From positions 18,433-82,432 of IMG/VR virus record IMGVR_UViG_3300012359_000028: DNA of 64,000 nt; one strand, written 5' to 3'. The notes beneath the pieces are model-generated. The model saw nothing but the letters and a program-made list of their open reading frames with translations. It ran no database searches and had not been told where the DNA came from. This document shows positions 27,017 to 33,600 of the stretch, piece after piece. A program made the translations under genes and the position numbers. This DNA is from a virus. Each line of letters begins with the position of its first letter. Positions within the stretch are counted from its first letter, which is position 1.

Positions 27017-27356
27017 TGAGTTCCTCCAATTGATTGACAAGATCACGCGCCAAAGTTCTAATTTCTGTTCCTTCAGCACCATCACGGATAAGCCGAAATG
27101 CTTTGATGGAGTCCGCAAGAATTTCGCGGAGCCTTCGATTTTCTAGAACAAACTTTTTATTCGATTCCCAAAGATTGTGTCGAGCCTTTTTGACCCACTC
27201 AACACAGTAATTGGGGTCTCTGGCAAATTCGCTCCCACCAGGAGTACAGTCATTTAGTGCTCGACGCCAACGATCACGATCCTTCTCCATGGTATGAAGA
27301 TCATCCCATGCTTGTGCTAACTGCGGGTTGACGAGAGTATCTCCGGGAACGCTCAT
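26931..27356 (-). CDS. coiled-coil hypothetical protein
   Basis: The protein has 141 residues, starting in an ATGA overlap. Charged, helical (MEKDRDRWRRALNDC, NKKFVLENRRLREILADSI), with a disordered C-terminus. No domain recognised. Overlaps the membrane-protein gene by 86 bases. Confidence 0.5.
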   Translation of the reverse strand: MSVPGDTLVNPQLAQAWDDLHTMEKDRDRWRRALNDCTPGGSEFARDPNYCVEWVKKARHNLWESNKKFVLENRRLREILADSIKAFRLIRDGAEGTEIRTLARDLVNQLEELNVGKGNSAQATEPKPREASFNIARKESD

Positions 27357-27499
27357 GCTTCTCCGCCGTCGTCAAAATCTTCATCAAATCCTTCAAACGG
27401 TTCCGGCTCGTAGGGAGGCGCAGATATTGCCAGAACTTTCTTTTTCGCCTCGCGAGTTTTCACCGTGGATTTCTTCTTTGCTTTCTTTTTCGCTGCCAT
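27353..27499 (-). CDS. 48-residue basic-acidic protein
   Basis: Strong site (AGGAGGTAATATG) directly after the tmRNA region. The N-terminus is Lys-rich (KKKAKKKSTVKTREAKKK) and the C-terminus acidic (FEGFDEDFDDGGEA). The opposite charges suggest a nucleic-acid-binding or charge-mimic role. The stop overlaps the next start (ATGA). Confidence 0.55.
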   Translation of the reverse strand: MAAKKKAKKKSTVKTREAKKKVLAISAPPYEPEPFEGFDEDFDDGGEA

Positions 27500-27518
27500 A
27501 TTACCTCCTAATTAGTAA

Positions 27519-27742
27519 GTGGGGCCATCTTTTGGACAGCCCCACCCGGCGACTAGGCTGCCAAAGCCGCAGGCGCGAACGTATCGAAGGACTCGAACGT
27601 CGGCACCAGGGACTTTAGAAACCCAATCACCTTAGCCAACATGGTGTTGACTTTTATGATTTGGTACACTTTTATACGAGGTGTCCATTCTCGGCACGAG
27701 CCTCCCACCACTAATCTCATCTGTCGAAGCCGGGTCAGGCCC
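27519..27742 (-). ncRNA. tmRNA coding piece (5' half)
   Basis: Starts with acceptor strand GGGCCTG at 27742 and continues with D-loop-like CGGCTTCGAC, P2 strand, pseudoknot 1, the resume site after AAAAGTC, the tag frame and a terminal hairpin GTGGGGC/GCCCCAC (27519-27545). The 3' boundary is inferred from that hairpin. Confidence 0.75.
27553..27648 (-). other. tmRNA tag reading frame
   Basis: The likely resume codon is AAC at 27648, the 95th base of the 5' half, right after AAAAGTC; Escherichia coli resumes at base 90 after TAGTC. The tag would be 31 residues with TAG stop at 27553-27555 and C-terminus FAPAALAA, the protease-recognition ending typical of tmRNA tags. If translation resumes at GCT (27636) the tag is 27 residues. 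It is unusually long for a tag. Confidence 0.7.
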
Positions 27743-27770
27743 GCAGAAAAACTTCTCAGCGAGAAGGTAT
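27743..27770 (-). other. tmRNA intervening segment
   Basis: 28 bases between the mature CCA end and the mature 5' end, with a six-pair hairpin CTTCTC-GCT-GAGAAG. In permuted tmRNA precursors this loop is removed by processing. Confidence 0.7.
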
Positions 27771-27895
27771 TGGTGGACCTGGGGAGAGTCGAACTCCCGT
27801 CCAGTTGAGTAGCCATGGGATATTGACATGCGTAATCTGGAGAAGCCAGAAACTCCGGTAACACGGTTTGATACGCCTCCACCACTGGACTTTTT
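27771..27895 (-). ncRNA. tmRNA acceptor piece (3' half)
   Basis: Contains a stem GCGTA/TACGC around 27833-27878, an inner CTGG/CCAG hairpin, the P2 strand TCCCA..CTA..CTC that can pair with the 5' half, the T-arm and the CCA end. The 5' boundary is set by the promoter and is approximate. Confidence 0.75.
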
Positions 27896-27913
27896 GAAAT
27901 CATTGTATTCGTG

Positions 27914-27942
27914 AATATAGCAAAAATCACTTCAGTTGTCAA
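27914..27942 (-). promoter_or_regulatory. tmRNA promoter
   Basis: TTGACA (27937-27942), 17-base spacer, TATATT (27914-27919): a near-consensus sigma70 promoter overlapping the end of the upstream gene. Transcription would start near 27907, upstream of the acceptor piece. Confidence 0.75.
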
Positions 27943-28558
27943 GTAGTTCTTCAAAGAATTTTTCTTTACCGAGACCGTCACACCAGAAACACACTGGCGG
28001 TTCCTCTGGGAAGTAGAGATTGTCGCCGCATATAGTGCATACGCCTATCGGTTTCGCCCATAATTCTTGATGGGTGAAGGATTCGTGTCGTACAAATCGT
28101 GCCAGTATGTCGCCGGGCAAACCGGCCCGCGTAATTTCTGTTTTACTCGTCCAGTAAACCGGGATTTCGCGATAGCATGTCGGCTCATACTCGGGCTCGA
28201 TTTCGTCCCCTTCTTCATGTTGTGCTGCAATCTTTGAGCGCTCTTGTTCTTTCTTTTGGAGTTTCTTTTGCTCTTTGGCAAACTTTCGGAGTTCGGCGTC
28301 GCGTTCTTCGATTGCTCGTAAATGATTGTAGGCATCCAGCGCGGTTCTCGTGATCGTAATGCCCGGCGAAACTCCCGCAGGATAAGTCTTCTGAAGTTTC
28401 GTGAGCGTGGCAGCCTTCGTAGTGCGCCATATCCACGCCGGAGGTCCATCAGTAGAAAATCCCGAGGCATCAGCAAGGTCCTTATCACTTTGCCACTGGT
28501 CGCCCTGACTAAACTGTGCTTCGAATTGTTTCTCATTTTCATTCCAGAGAATTCGCAT
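27932..28558 (-). CDS. zinc-ribbon protein with coiled-coil
   Basis: The protein has 208 residues with ATG overlapping the upstream stop (TGATG). Helical middle with a long charged coil (EERDAELRKFAKEQKKLQKKEQERS). C-terminal zinc ribbon: VCTICGDNLYF and PVCFWCDGLG, two CxxC pairs. Last gene before the tmRNA. Function unknown. Confidence 0.6.
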   Translation of the reverse strand: MRILWNENEKQFEAQFSQGDQWQSDKDLADASGFSTDGPPAWIWRTTKAATLTKLQKTYPAGVSPGITITRTALDAYNHLRAIEERDAELRKFAKEQKKLQKKEQERSKIAAQHEEGDEIEPEYEPTCYREIPVYWTSKTEITRAGLPGDILARFVRHESFTHQELWAKPIGVCTICGDNLYFPEEPPVCFWCDGLGKEKFFEELLDN

Positions 28559-28998
28559 CAAAAGCCTTTGAAGCCTCCGGGTCCTGAGTCCTCACCTTTT
28601 TTAATTTCTTTTGCTTTCTCTAGATCAGCTTTCCATTGTTTGTGGGCCGCATCAAACCATTCTAAAATTGTGCTGAAGAATGTTCCTCGTTTAGTTTGTC
28701 GCAAGGCCGAATCCATATCGTGGCAGAGCCAGCAGCAAGAACCAAGTTCCGCAATATAAAATCCACCGTTATCTTCGAGCGGATATCGACATTCAGGGTT
28801 CGCGCACAGTTTCAGGTCCAGGAATTGCAAATCAAGATTTACAAGATTTTCTTGAATGATCCGACTTTCGGTAGCGGTTAAATTCCTACCACTCTCTTGA
28901 TGAAACGGAAATACAGCCGGGCGATTTTCGCAGCGATAGTCCAACTCATGCGCCCATCGGTCAAAGTCAGCTTGCTTCTCTCGCCTACTCAAAGTCAT
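28558..28998 (-). CDS. Cys-containing hypothetical protein
   Basis: The protein has 146 residues, charged and helical with a central LCANPECRYPL and SCCWLCHDMDS, a CxxxxC / CxxC pair that may bind zinc. Its start overlaps the upstream gene's stop and its own stop overlaps the next start. Possibly paralogous in layout to the zinc-ribbon gene that follows. Confidence 0.55.
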   Translation of the reverse strand: MTLSRREKQADFDRWAHELDYRCENRPAVFPFHQESGRNLTATESRIIQENLVNLDLQFLDLKLCANPECRYPLEDNGGFYIAELGSCCWLCHDMDSALRQTKRGTFFSTILEWFDAAHKQWKADLEKAKEIKKGEDSGPGGFKGF

Positions 28999-29168
28999 TC
29001 TTTCCTCCGCGTCGCCACAAGAACACGACGAGCCTGTTCCTGCATCTGTTTCAGCAAATCCAGGTTCCCGGCGTAGGCATTCGCTAGACTTGCCAATTGT
29101 TCGGCGTCCGCTTTTAGAGCAGTCAATTCGGCCTTTACTCGCGTTAGTTCTATTGATTCATCGATCAT
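28995..29168 (-). CDS. 57-residue coiled-coil protein
   Basis: A frame with ATGA overlaps at both ends. It is a single long helix with heptads (ELTRVKAELTALKADAEQL, NLDLLKQMQEQARRV). Likely an oligomerising small protein; function unknown. Confidence 0.5.
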   Translation of the reverse strand: MIDESIELTRVKAELTALKADAEQLASLANAYAGNLDLLKQMQEQARRVLVATRRKE

Positions 29169-29590
29169 GATCGAAACTCCTCTCTGACCTTCATCAAGAG
29201 TTCTCCGAGCCGATTTTTTCCATATCCGTTGTAAACGCCCCAGTATGTATCACCCCACCAGTTTTTCTCAATCAATCGTTCATTATCGGTTTTAAGTAGT
29301 AGAGTTTTCAACTCGGGATCAGAAAATTTCGCTCGTAAAACTTCAAGCATGACTGTTTCTTTGATGGTGCTCCAATCAGGTTTAAGATGTTTCAGTTTTT
29401 TGGGACTCCCGAAATGCTTTGCTTTAGCCGGAGTAATCGAACAATAAATAGCTTCTCGTTCTGAATCATCCGTTGTCTTTTCCGACTGGTAGACATGCTC
29501 AGCCGAAGGAAGCACCATTCCTTTCCACACAATCGGCCAGCAATAGAAGTTTGATAAAAATTCGTATTGCCCGTAAAATCCATTTATCAT
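29165..29590 (-). CDS. NADAR-domain N-glycosidase (YbiA-like)
   Basis: The protein has 141 residues, the length of a single NADAR domain. The family pattern is clear: FYGQYEFLSNFYCWPI at the start, LPSAEHVYQSEKT, then PAKAKHFG, a DWSTIKETVM helix and a closing WWGDTYWGVYNGYGKNRLGELLM. YbiA-type members cleave N-glycosidic bonds in riboflavin intermediates, and NADAR proteins have been reported to remove ADP-ribose from guanine in DNA as antitoxins to DarT-like toxins. Here a counter-defence role is possible. It is coupled to its neighbours by ATGA overlaps. Confidence 0.85.
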   Translation of the reverse strand: MINGFYGQYEFLSNFYCWPIVWKGMVLPSAEHVYQSEKTTDDSEREAIYCSITPAKAKHFGSPKKLKHLKPDWSTIKETVMLEVLRAKFSDPELKTLLLKTDNERLIEKNWWGDTYWGVYNGYGKNRLGELLMKVREEFRS

Positions 29591-29823
29591 GGATTGACAC
29601 TCCCGCAGGGCGTACCGTGAAAACTTTTCATCATCTTATTCGTAATGTTTTTGGGATCGCCGAGAGGAATAAGAACAAGAATCGGTTTAGGCCCTACTTC
29701 AATGATAACGCGAAAAGTTTGAGCAACACCTGCAAGTTCACCCGCAGGATCAAATGGCGTTAATGACTGGTCTTTTATTCCAATTAGAAACAAGACATCA
29801 TTGTCTTTTATAAAATGTCTCAT
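29587..29823 (-). CDS. hypothetical protein
   Basis: The protein has 78 residues, linked to the NADAR gene and to the endolysin gene by ATGA overlaps. Small alpha/beta pattern (DVLFLIGIKDQSL, TFRVIIEVGPKPILVLIPLG). No domain recognised; the tight packing suggests a co-regulated role. Confidence 0.5.
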   Translation of the reverse strand: MRHFIKDNDVLFLIGIKDQSLTPFDPAGELAGVAQTFRVIIEVGPKPILVLIPLGDPKNITNKMMKSFHGTPCGSVNP

Positions 29824-30254
29824 GATTGAAACTCCTGTTCTTCGGCTTGACGGCGGCGCAGCAGCCCGGCGACAACTTTACCGCCAGCGAGGTCCCACTT
29901 CTCGAATTCTTTGGCGGCTGTTTCGAACTGTCCTTCATCAACTAATTTCAGTAACGTACTCGACTGAAGATTTCCACTACCAAGATTGAATGTGAAGTCA
30001 ACCAGGGCATCGAATTCTCCCTGCGTCAATATCACCTTCACGATATGGTTTACGAATGCCACGGCCCAGGCAATGTCAGCCGTGAGTAGAGCCTCGGCCT
30101 GTTGCGGCGTACAACTGTCACCCTCCTTTACACCGATTGTATGTCCGAAACCAATTGTTAGCCGTCCAACCTGATCACGATAGGCAAGCAATCGGCACCC
30201 TTCAAAATTCTCAGTTAAAGCAATCCCTTCCTGCGAATATGTCATTTTTGGCAT
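29820..30254 (-). CDS. endolysin, GH24 lysozyme (T4-type)
   Basis: The protein has 144 residues. The GH24 catalytic region is clear: FEGCRLLAYRDQVGRLTIGFGHT, where Glu18 corresponds to the catalytic Glu of T4 lysozyme and Asp27 and Thr33 to its partners. The C-terminal lobe has FDALVDFTFNLG, also family-typical. It cleaves peptidoglycan between NAM and NAG at the end of infection. It has no signal peptide, so export would need a holin. No holin was assigned with confidence; small membrane proteins nearby are candidates. Confidence 0.9.
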   Translation of the reverse strand: MPKMTYSQEGIALTENFEGCRLLAYRDQVGRLTIGFGHTIGVKEGDSCTPQQAEALLTADIAWAVAFVNHIVKVILTQGEFDALVDFTFNLGSGNLQSSTLLKLVDEGQFETAAKEFEKWDLAGGKVVAGLLRRRQAEEQEFQS

Positions 30255-30679
30255 AATCTACACCCATCCTTTATAATTCCGCGATTTACGTGCCAACGAA
30301 TATGAGCAATAGTTGCAGTTTGTCCACTATTTCGGGCTACGGCTGCGCCCAAGGAACTTATATTAGCCAGATGCGCTATGCGACTATCCGTCAGCCTCTT
30401 ATTTTCGTTCGATTTACTTGGTGTAGCCCAACGAACATTTCCCGGTTCGTAGTTGCCATTGTTATTGATGCGGTCGAGCAACATTTCTGCAAGTGGTTTT
30501 GTTCCTAATTCAGCATAAAATTGATCAAAATTCTTAAATAAAAATTTGATTCCTCTCCCCGCGTAGTCTAGATAGTCTTTATCTTCAGGATTGCAGGAAC
30601 AGCGACGCTTCGCATTGATGTACGCCGTGTATTCAGGAGTCATCTTATGTTCTGGTCGCGGTGAATATCGAATACTCAT
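30242..30679 (-). CDS. HNH/AP2-like phage endonuclease-type protein
   Basis: The protein has 145 residues. It contains the phage pattern YAGRGIKFLFKNFDQFYAE, then LLDRINNNGNYEPGNVRWATPSKSNENKR, a block found in phage AP2/HNH homing-type and DNA-binding proteins. N-terminal KRRCSC and the C-terminal CRLC could hold zinc. May be a homing-type nuclease or a DNA-binding protein. Overlaps the endolysin end by 13 bases. Confidence 0.65.
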   Translation of the reverse strand: MSIRYSPRPEHKMTPEYTAYINAKRRCSCNPEDKDYLDYAGRGIKFLFKNFDQFYAELGTKPLAEMLLDRINNNGNYEPGNVRWATPSKSNENKRLTDSRIAHLANISSLGAAVARNSGQTATIAHIRWHVNRGIIKDGCRLCQK

Positions 30680-30819
30680 TTGAAAAATTCTCCGACCGAA
30701 TGAAACCAGTGCTCGTTCTCAAGTTTGTGCGCAATTCGACTATGCGTTATCTTCCAGATGGCCCAGGCTAGTATGCTGAGCCCAAAGAATCCGGCCCCCT
30801 GACAAAAGCCGATCAACAT
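30676..30819 (-). CDS. 47-residue single-span membrane protein
   Basis: One hydrophobic span (GAGFFGLSILAWAIWKI) preceded by a short N-terminus and followed by a charged tail. The stop overlaps the next start (ATGA). It lies two genes upstream of the endolysin, so a holin-type role is possible but unproven. Confidence 0.5.
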   Translation of the reverse strand: MLIGFCQGAGFFGLSILAWAIWKITHSRIAHKLENEHWFHSVGEFFK

Positions 30820-30823
30820 TTCT

Positions 30824-31366
30824 CTAAGCACTGATATCCTCTTTCGAACGCCAGCCCTTAAAAATTGGAAAGCGTGGGCGATCTTTACTGCCAGTCGGAA
30901 AGTATTTGTATACCAGGATACGACCTTCCAGGCTCTTGCGTTGTCGCCACAATGCCGGTCGTTCGATCACTGGGATAGTAGAAGAACTGACATCAAATTC
31001 AACTCCTGTCTTGACATCCTTGACATGGAACCCACCGAGCATTCCGGTCGGCACCATACTATCCAATGTATTATCATTCTCAGTCATGACAGCAGAAACA
31101 GTTCGGCGATAAGGGTCATGATTCGGCCTGCCAACAATCAGTTCTCCATCTACGCCGTCAGGCAAATGTGCTGTTATCTCTTGGGCTCGCGGACTCGGAA
31201 TTGGTTTGAGAGTGCGGGACACCAGTTGTCCGTTCATTCTCAAAGCCCGGATGCCGTCCAACTTCGGAGAAACAAGTATGGGAAACGAAACTTTCGGTGC
31301 TTGTCCTTCTTCGGCTTCAGCCGTTGCGGCCAACATCGGCTTAACTTTAACGTTGCTATTTGCCAC
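30824..31366 (-). CDS. shortened ATP-dependent DNA ligase
   Basis: The protein has 180 residues, starting at GTG with AAAGGA before it. Motif I is VSPKLDGIRA (Lys35 the expected AMP-accepting residue); RTLKPIPSP is motif Ia; DGELI is motif III, and RRTVSAVM follows as in T7-type ligases. Then, within a few residues, the OB-fold domain begins (GFHVKDVKTGVEF) and ends with VYKYFPTGSKDRPRFPIFKGWR. The stretch that should hold motifs IIIa, IV (EG-type) and V (K-x-K), about 100 residues, is missing. The frame is intact. Full ligation is doubtful; DNA binding or partial adenylation could remain. Confidence 0.75.
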   Translation of the reverse strand: MANSNVKVKPMLAATAEAEEGQAPKVSFPILVSPKLDGIRALRMNGQLVSRTLKPIPSPRAQEITAHLPDGVDGELIVGRPNHDPYRRTVSAVMTENDNTLDSMVPTGMLGGFHVKDVKTGVEFDVSSSTIPVIERPALWRQRKSLEGRILVYKYFPTGSKDRPRFPIFKGWRSKEDISA

Positions 31367-31520
31367 GATGGTTTCCTTTCTTGGGGCACCCTTCAACTAA
31401 TAGTACCAATGGAAGGATTCCTTTGTCAAGTGCTTTGCGGCACTGCTTGCAGACAATCCAGTCAATACGTTTGCCTACATACAATGCCGCATGCTTGTAG
31501 AATACGCAGAGCCGTTTCAT
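31356..31520 (-). CDS. 54-residue protein with CxxC
   Basis: The start overlaps the upstream stop (TAATG), the end overlaps the ligase start. It has LCVFYKHAALY, WIVCKQCRKALDKG and CPKKGNHRGK, suggesting a zinc site. The ligase promoter is embedded in it. Confidence 0.5.
   Translation of the reverse strand: MKRLCVFYKHAALYVGKRIDWIVCKQCRKALDKGILPLVLLVEGCPKKGNHRGK
31400..31429 (-). promoter_or_regulatory. ligase promoter
   Basis: CTTGACA (TTGACA at 31424-31429), 18-base spacer, TACTAT (31400-31405), 34 bases before the ligase GTG. It lies inside the coding region of the small gene upstream. Confidence 0.55.
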
Positions 31521-32728
31521 TAGACCTTGTTACCTTCTCCAATATCGTGACCGTCCGGGTATGTCTTGTAATCAGATTCGATTTGCTTGACACCATCTGT
31601 CATCGTCGTAGCATCATAAACAACCCATTTCGGGCCGTCACCGGCTGCGTTGCCATTATCGTCAGTGAGAAACAGCGCGACATCATACGTGCCCTCTTTA
31701 GAGCCATTACGATATGCGCCGATCAGAGCATGATCCGCTGCGAACGAATTTAATTCATTCATGGCTGCTTCAAATTCCGCACTGGTCTCGGGAGTAAATA
31801 GCGCGTTCTTTACTTTGGGCTCATCCTGAAACATTTCATCCTTTCCTTTTGGATTCGTCAGAAAATTGTGTTCGAGAGCCTTTACAGCCATCAGCGGCTT
31901 TGGATAGCCTTCATTATTCCAGCCAATAACTTCTGTACTGTGAGCGGGGCCAAAATAATAGAATCGAGCAAACCAAGGTCCTCCTACTTCTTCACGACCG
32001 AATACAGCCCAGTCGATTTTCGTATCATGCGCCCTTGCAAAGTCGTCTAGCTCTTTGTCGGCTGCATCGATCTCTTCGGGAGTCGCGTCATTGTCTCCGA
32101 CTGCAAAGGAAGCGCGCTGAAGCCGAGCCTCATTCTGATCATCTTTCTCGACAACTGGACAGAGTAATGAAAGCGGCTTGACATATAGCCATGGGTCTAC
32201 CTTTGGGTTTGGGTCATCACCTGCCCGAATGGCATACAAGGCAAATCGCGTCCCGTCGAGATAAATCATAACGAGACCCTCAAGGGTTGTTGACATCGCG
32301 TGCTCCGCAGGTATACTCGGCTCTACCTGGATGTATAAATTCGGATTCGTAATGACAAGAATTACTTCGTGTCCATCGTCAATAAATCCGAGTGTTTGAA
32401 AATCAAAGGGCTTGATCTGAGCAGGCGGGTTATCGACCGGCTCGATAGCCAACATGCGAAACACGGGAGCCAGTTTCACGGCATCTTTTCCCGCATCCGG
32501 GTCAGGGATCGAATCGATACGGATGTTAAATTTAAGCCCATACGGACGCTCTACACGCGAGTCGCATGCGACGGCATTGAATTCCCCGAGAAAAGGTTGG
32601 GCTTTCGTTTTTACTTCTGTCTGAGGTACTTCCGGGATTTGTTCGCCCTGATCTTGTGCCGCCACGCATACTGCTTGGGTCGCGAACAAGATTGCCGTAA
32701 ACAGAACGGCGAGAATGTACTTTCTCAT
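31520..32728 (-). CDS. secreted/periplasmic hypothetical protein
   Basis: The protein has 402 residues. The start MRKYILAVLFTAILFATQAVCVAAQ is a clear signal peptide (basic start, hydrophobic core, A-x-A-type end) with GGGAGAACACA before ATG; an upstream in-frame start is not supported. The mature part is acidic (EADKELDDFARAHDTKID, TPETSAEFEAAMNEL), and two D/E-rich repeat-like segments with DFARAHDTK and SFAADHALIG look duplicated. Possibly an envelope-acting, superinfection or lysogenic-conversion protein; family unknown. Confidence 0.6.
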   Translation of the reverse strand: MRKYILAVLFTAILFATQAVCVAAQDQGEQIPEVPQTEVKTKAQPFLGEFNAVACDSRVERPYGLKFNIRIDSIPDPDAGKDAVKLAPVFRMLAIEPVDNPPAQIKPFDFQTLGFIDDGHEVILVITNPNLYIQVEPSIPAEHAMSTTLEGLVMIYLDGTRFALYAIRAGDDPNPKVDPWLYVKPLSLLCPVVEKDDQNEARLQRASFAVGDNDATPEEIDAADKELDDFARAHDTKIDWAVFGREEVGGPWFARFYYFGPAHSTEVIGWNNEGYPKPLMAVKALEHNFLTNPKGKDEMFQDEPKVKNALFTPETSAEFEAAMNELNSFAADHALIGAYRNGSKEGTYDVALFLTDDNGNAAGDGPKWVVYDATTMTDGVKQIESDYKTYPDGHDIGEGNKV

Positions 32729-32738
32729 TGTGTTCTCC

Positions 32739-33293
32739 CTATTTGATTGCGGTCGCAAGCACCGCTTGCCTGATTTCTTCTTTCTGACTGAACCGAAAAA
32801 CTTTGTGACTATCCCCAAAAACATCGATCATAAAATGAATCATCTTGTTTTCGAGTTCCTGAGCATCACTCTCATTCTGGTAGCGGCCCTCTCGTTCATA
32901 TATCGCGTCTTTATCCTTCAAAAGCAGAATGTTTAGAGCCGGATAGTCTTGCTCATATTCTCGAATCAGTTCAGCGATGCCGCGCTTTAGATCATGCGGT
33001 GCATAGAAGACACTGAGCCAGATTGGAGAATCGGTCACAATGTTCTTCACACCTGCTTTCAGAAGTTCGTACTCTATATGATGCTGCTTGCCGAAAATGT
33101 AAATCTGATCGAACTGTTGAATTGGCCGGTGTTCCAGAGTCCATCCTTTCACCCATTCTTGCGCTAACTCCGCATTGAAATGCTCAAAACGCAATTGCGA
33201 GTGAATCCATGAAGCCATATTGGATTTGCCACGGCCGGGAGCGCCAAAGAAATTGATGCGAAGTTGTTTATTAAAGAATTGCTGATCAGGCAT
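32739..33293 (-). CDS. P-loop kinase/ATPase-like protein
   Basis: The protein has 184 residues, start at MPDQQFF with AAGGA ahead. Walker A FFGAPGRGKSNMA (GxxGxGKS) near residue 20; DQIYIFGKQHHIEYELL and NIVTDSPIWLSVF follow, where TDSP is the Walker B-like/nucleobase region seen in small phage P-loop kinases and NadR-like domains. Length fits a single nucleotide-kinase domain. Likely phosphorylates a nucleotide or a nucleoside, but substrate residues are not clear. Confidence 0.65.
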   Translation of the reverse strand: MPDQQFFNKQLRINFFGAPGRGKSNMASWIHSQLRFEHFNAELAQEWVKGWTLEHRPIQQFDQIYIFGKQHHIEYELLKAGVKNIVTDSPIWLSVFYAPHDLKRGIAELIREYEQDYPALNILLLKDKDAIYEREGRYQNESDAQELENKMIHFMIDVFGDSHKVFRFSQKEEIRQAVLATAIK

Positions 33294-33600
33294 GTGGGCA
33301 TCCTTCATCGGCCATACGGTCCAGTTCGTGTTGATGTTCTGGCACTCTCATAGCCGCCAAAGCCTCAGCAGCCTCTGCACGCTTCAATAATCCAGCACAT
33401 GCTGGCCCAAGGGTAAGAACAGCATCATGTTCTTGGTCATATGCCGCCAAGAGTTTATCGACCCGGCTCATGTCACCGATGAACAGTCCGGCGACGCGAT
33501 TGTCTCGAATTGCCTTGATCGCTTCCTCCGTTGTTTCAACATGGATTTCTTTCTTAACCTTTCCCATACTTGCTCGGGCGGTCTTGCTTAGTTCAGCCAT
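33286..33600 (-). CDS. hypothetical protein
   Basis: The protein has 104 residues, helical and acidic, with a short strand AGLFIGDMSRVDKLL in the middle and a His/Cys-containing end (EHQHELDRMADEGCPHA). Starts on the stop codon of the upstream RNA ligase gene. No domain recognised. Confidence 0.5.
   Translation of the reverse strand: MAELSKTARASMGKVKKEIHVETTEEAIKAIRDNRVAGLFIGDMSRVDKLLAAYDQEHDAVLTLGPACAGLLKRAEAAEALAAMRVPEHQHELDRMADEGCPHA

Larger units (their letters stand above)
27519..27907 (-). ncRNA. ssrA: circularly permuted (two-piece) tmRNA
   Basis: Read on the minus strand, the 3' half comes first. It has a T-arm (GGGAG-TTCGACT-CTCCC), the acceptor strand CAGGTCC and an encoded ACCA ending at 27771. 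After 28 bases containing a perfect CTTCTC/GAGAAG hairpin, the 5' half begins at 27742 with GGGCCTG. The two acceptor strands pair over seven bases with G-U at the third pair, the alanyl-tRNA-synthetase identity element. CGGCTTCGAC, GTGCCGAG and a pseudoknot (CGAG/CTCG with ACAC/GTGT) match the conserved tmRNA start. A tag frame ending in Ala-Ala-Leu-Ala-Ala follows. A perfect sigma70-like promoter lies just upstream. It rescues stalled ribosomes and tags their products for proteolysis. Confidence 0.9.

Noticed and set aside
27519-27545. Rho-independent terminator reading of the GTGGGGC/GCCCCAC hairpin
   Set aside because: The hairpin is followed by TTACTAATT, not a U-run. It is better read as the final helix of the tmRNA coding piece.
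27553-27981. 142-codon protein-coding frame across the tmRNA region
   Set aside because: Its sequence is explained by the tmRNA halves and tag; no ribosome-binding site, and the promoter and acceptor stem run through it.
30941-31753. 270-codon open frame on the plus strand
   Set aside because: It lies entirely opposite the ligase, a small gene and the secreted-protein gene, has a Cys/Arg/His composition typical of antisense frames, and no ribosome-binding site.
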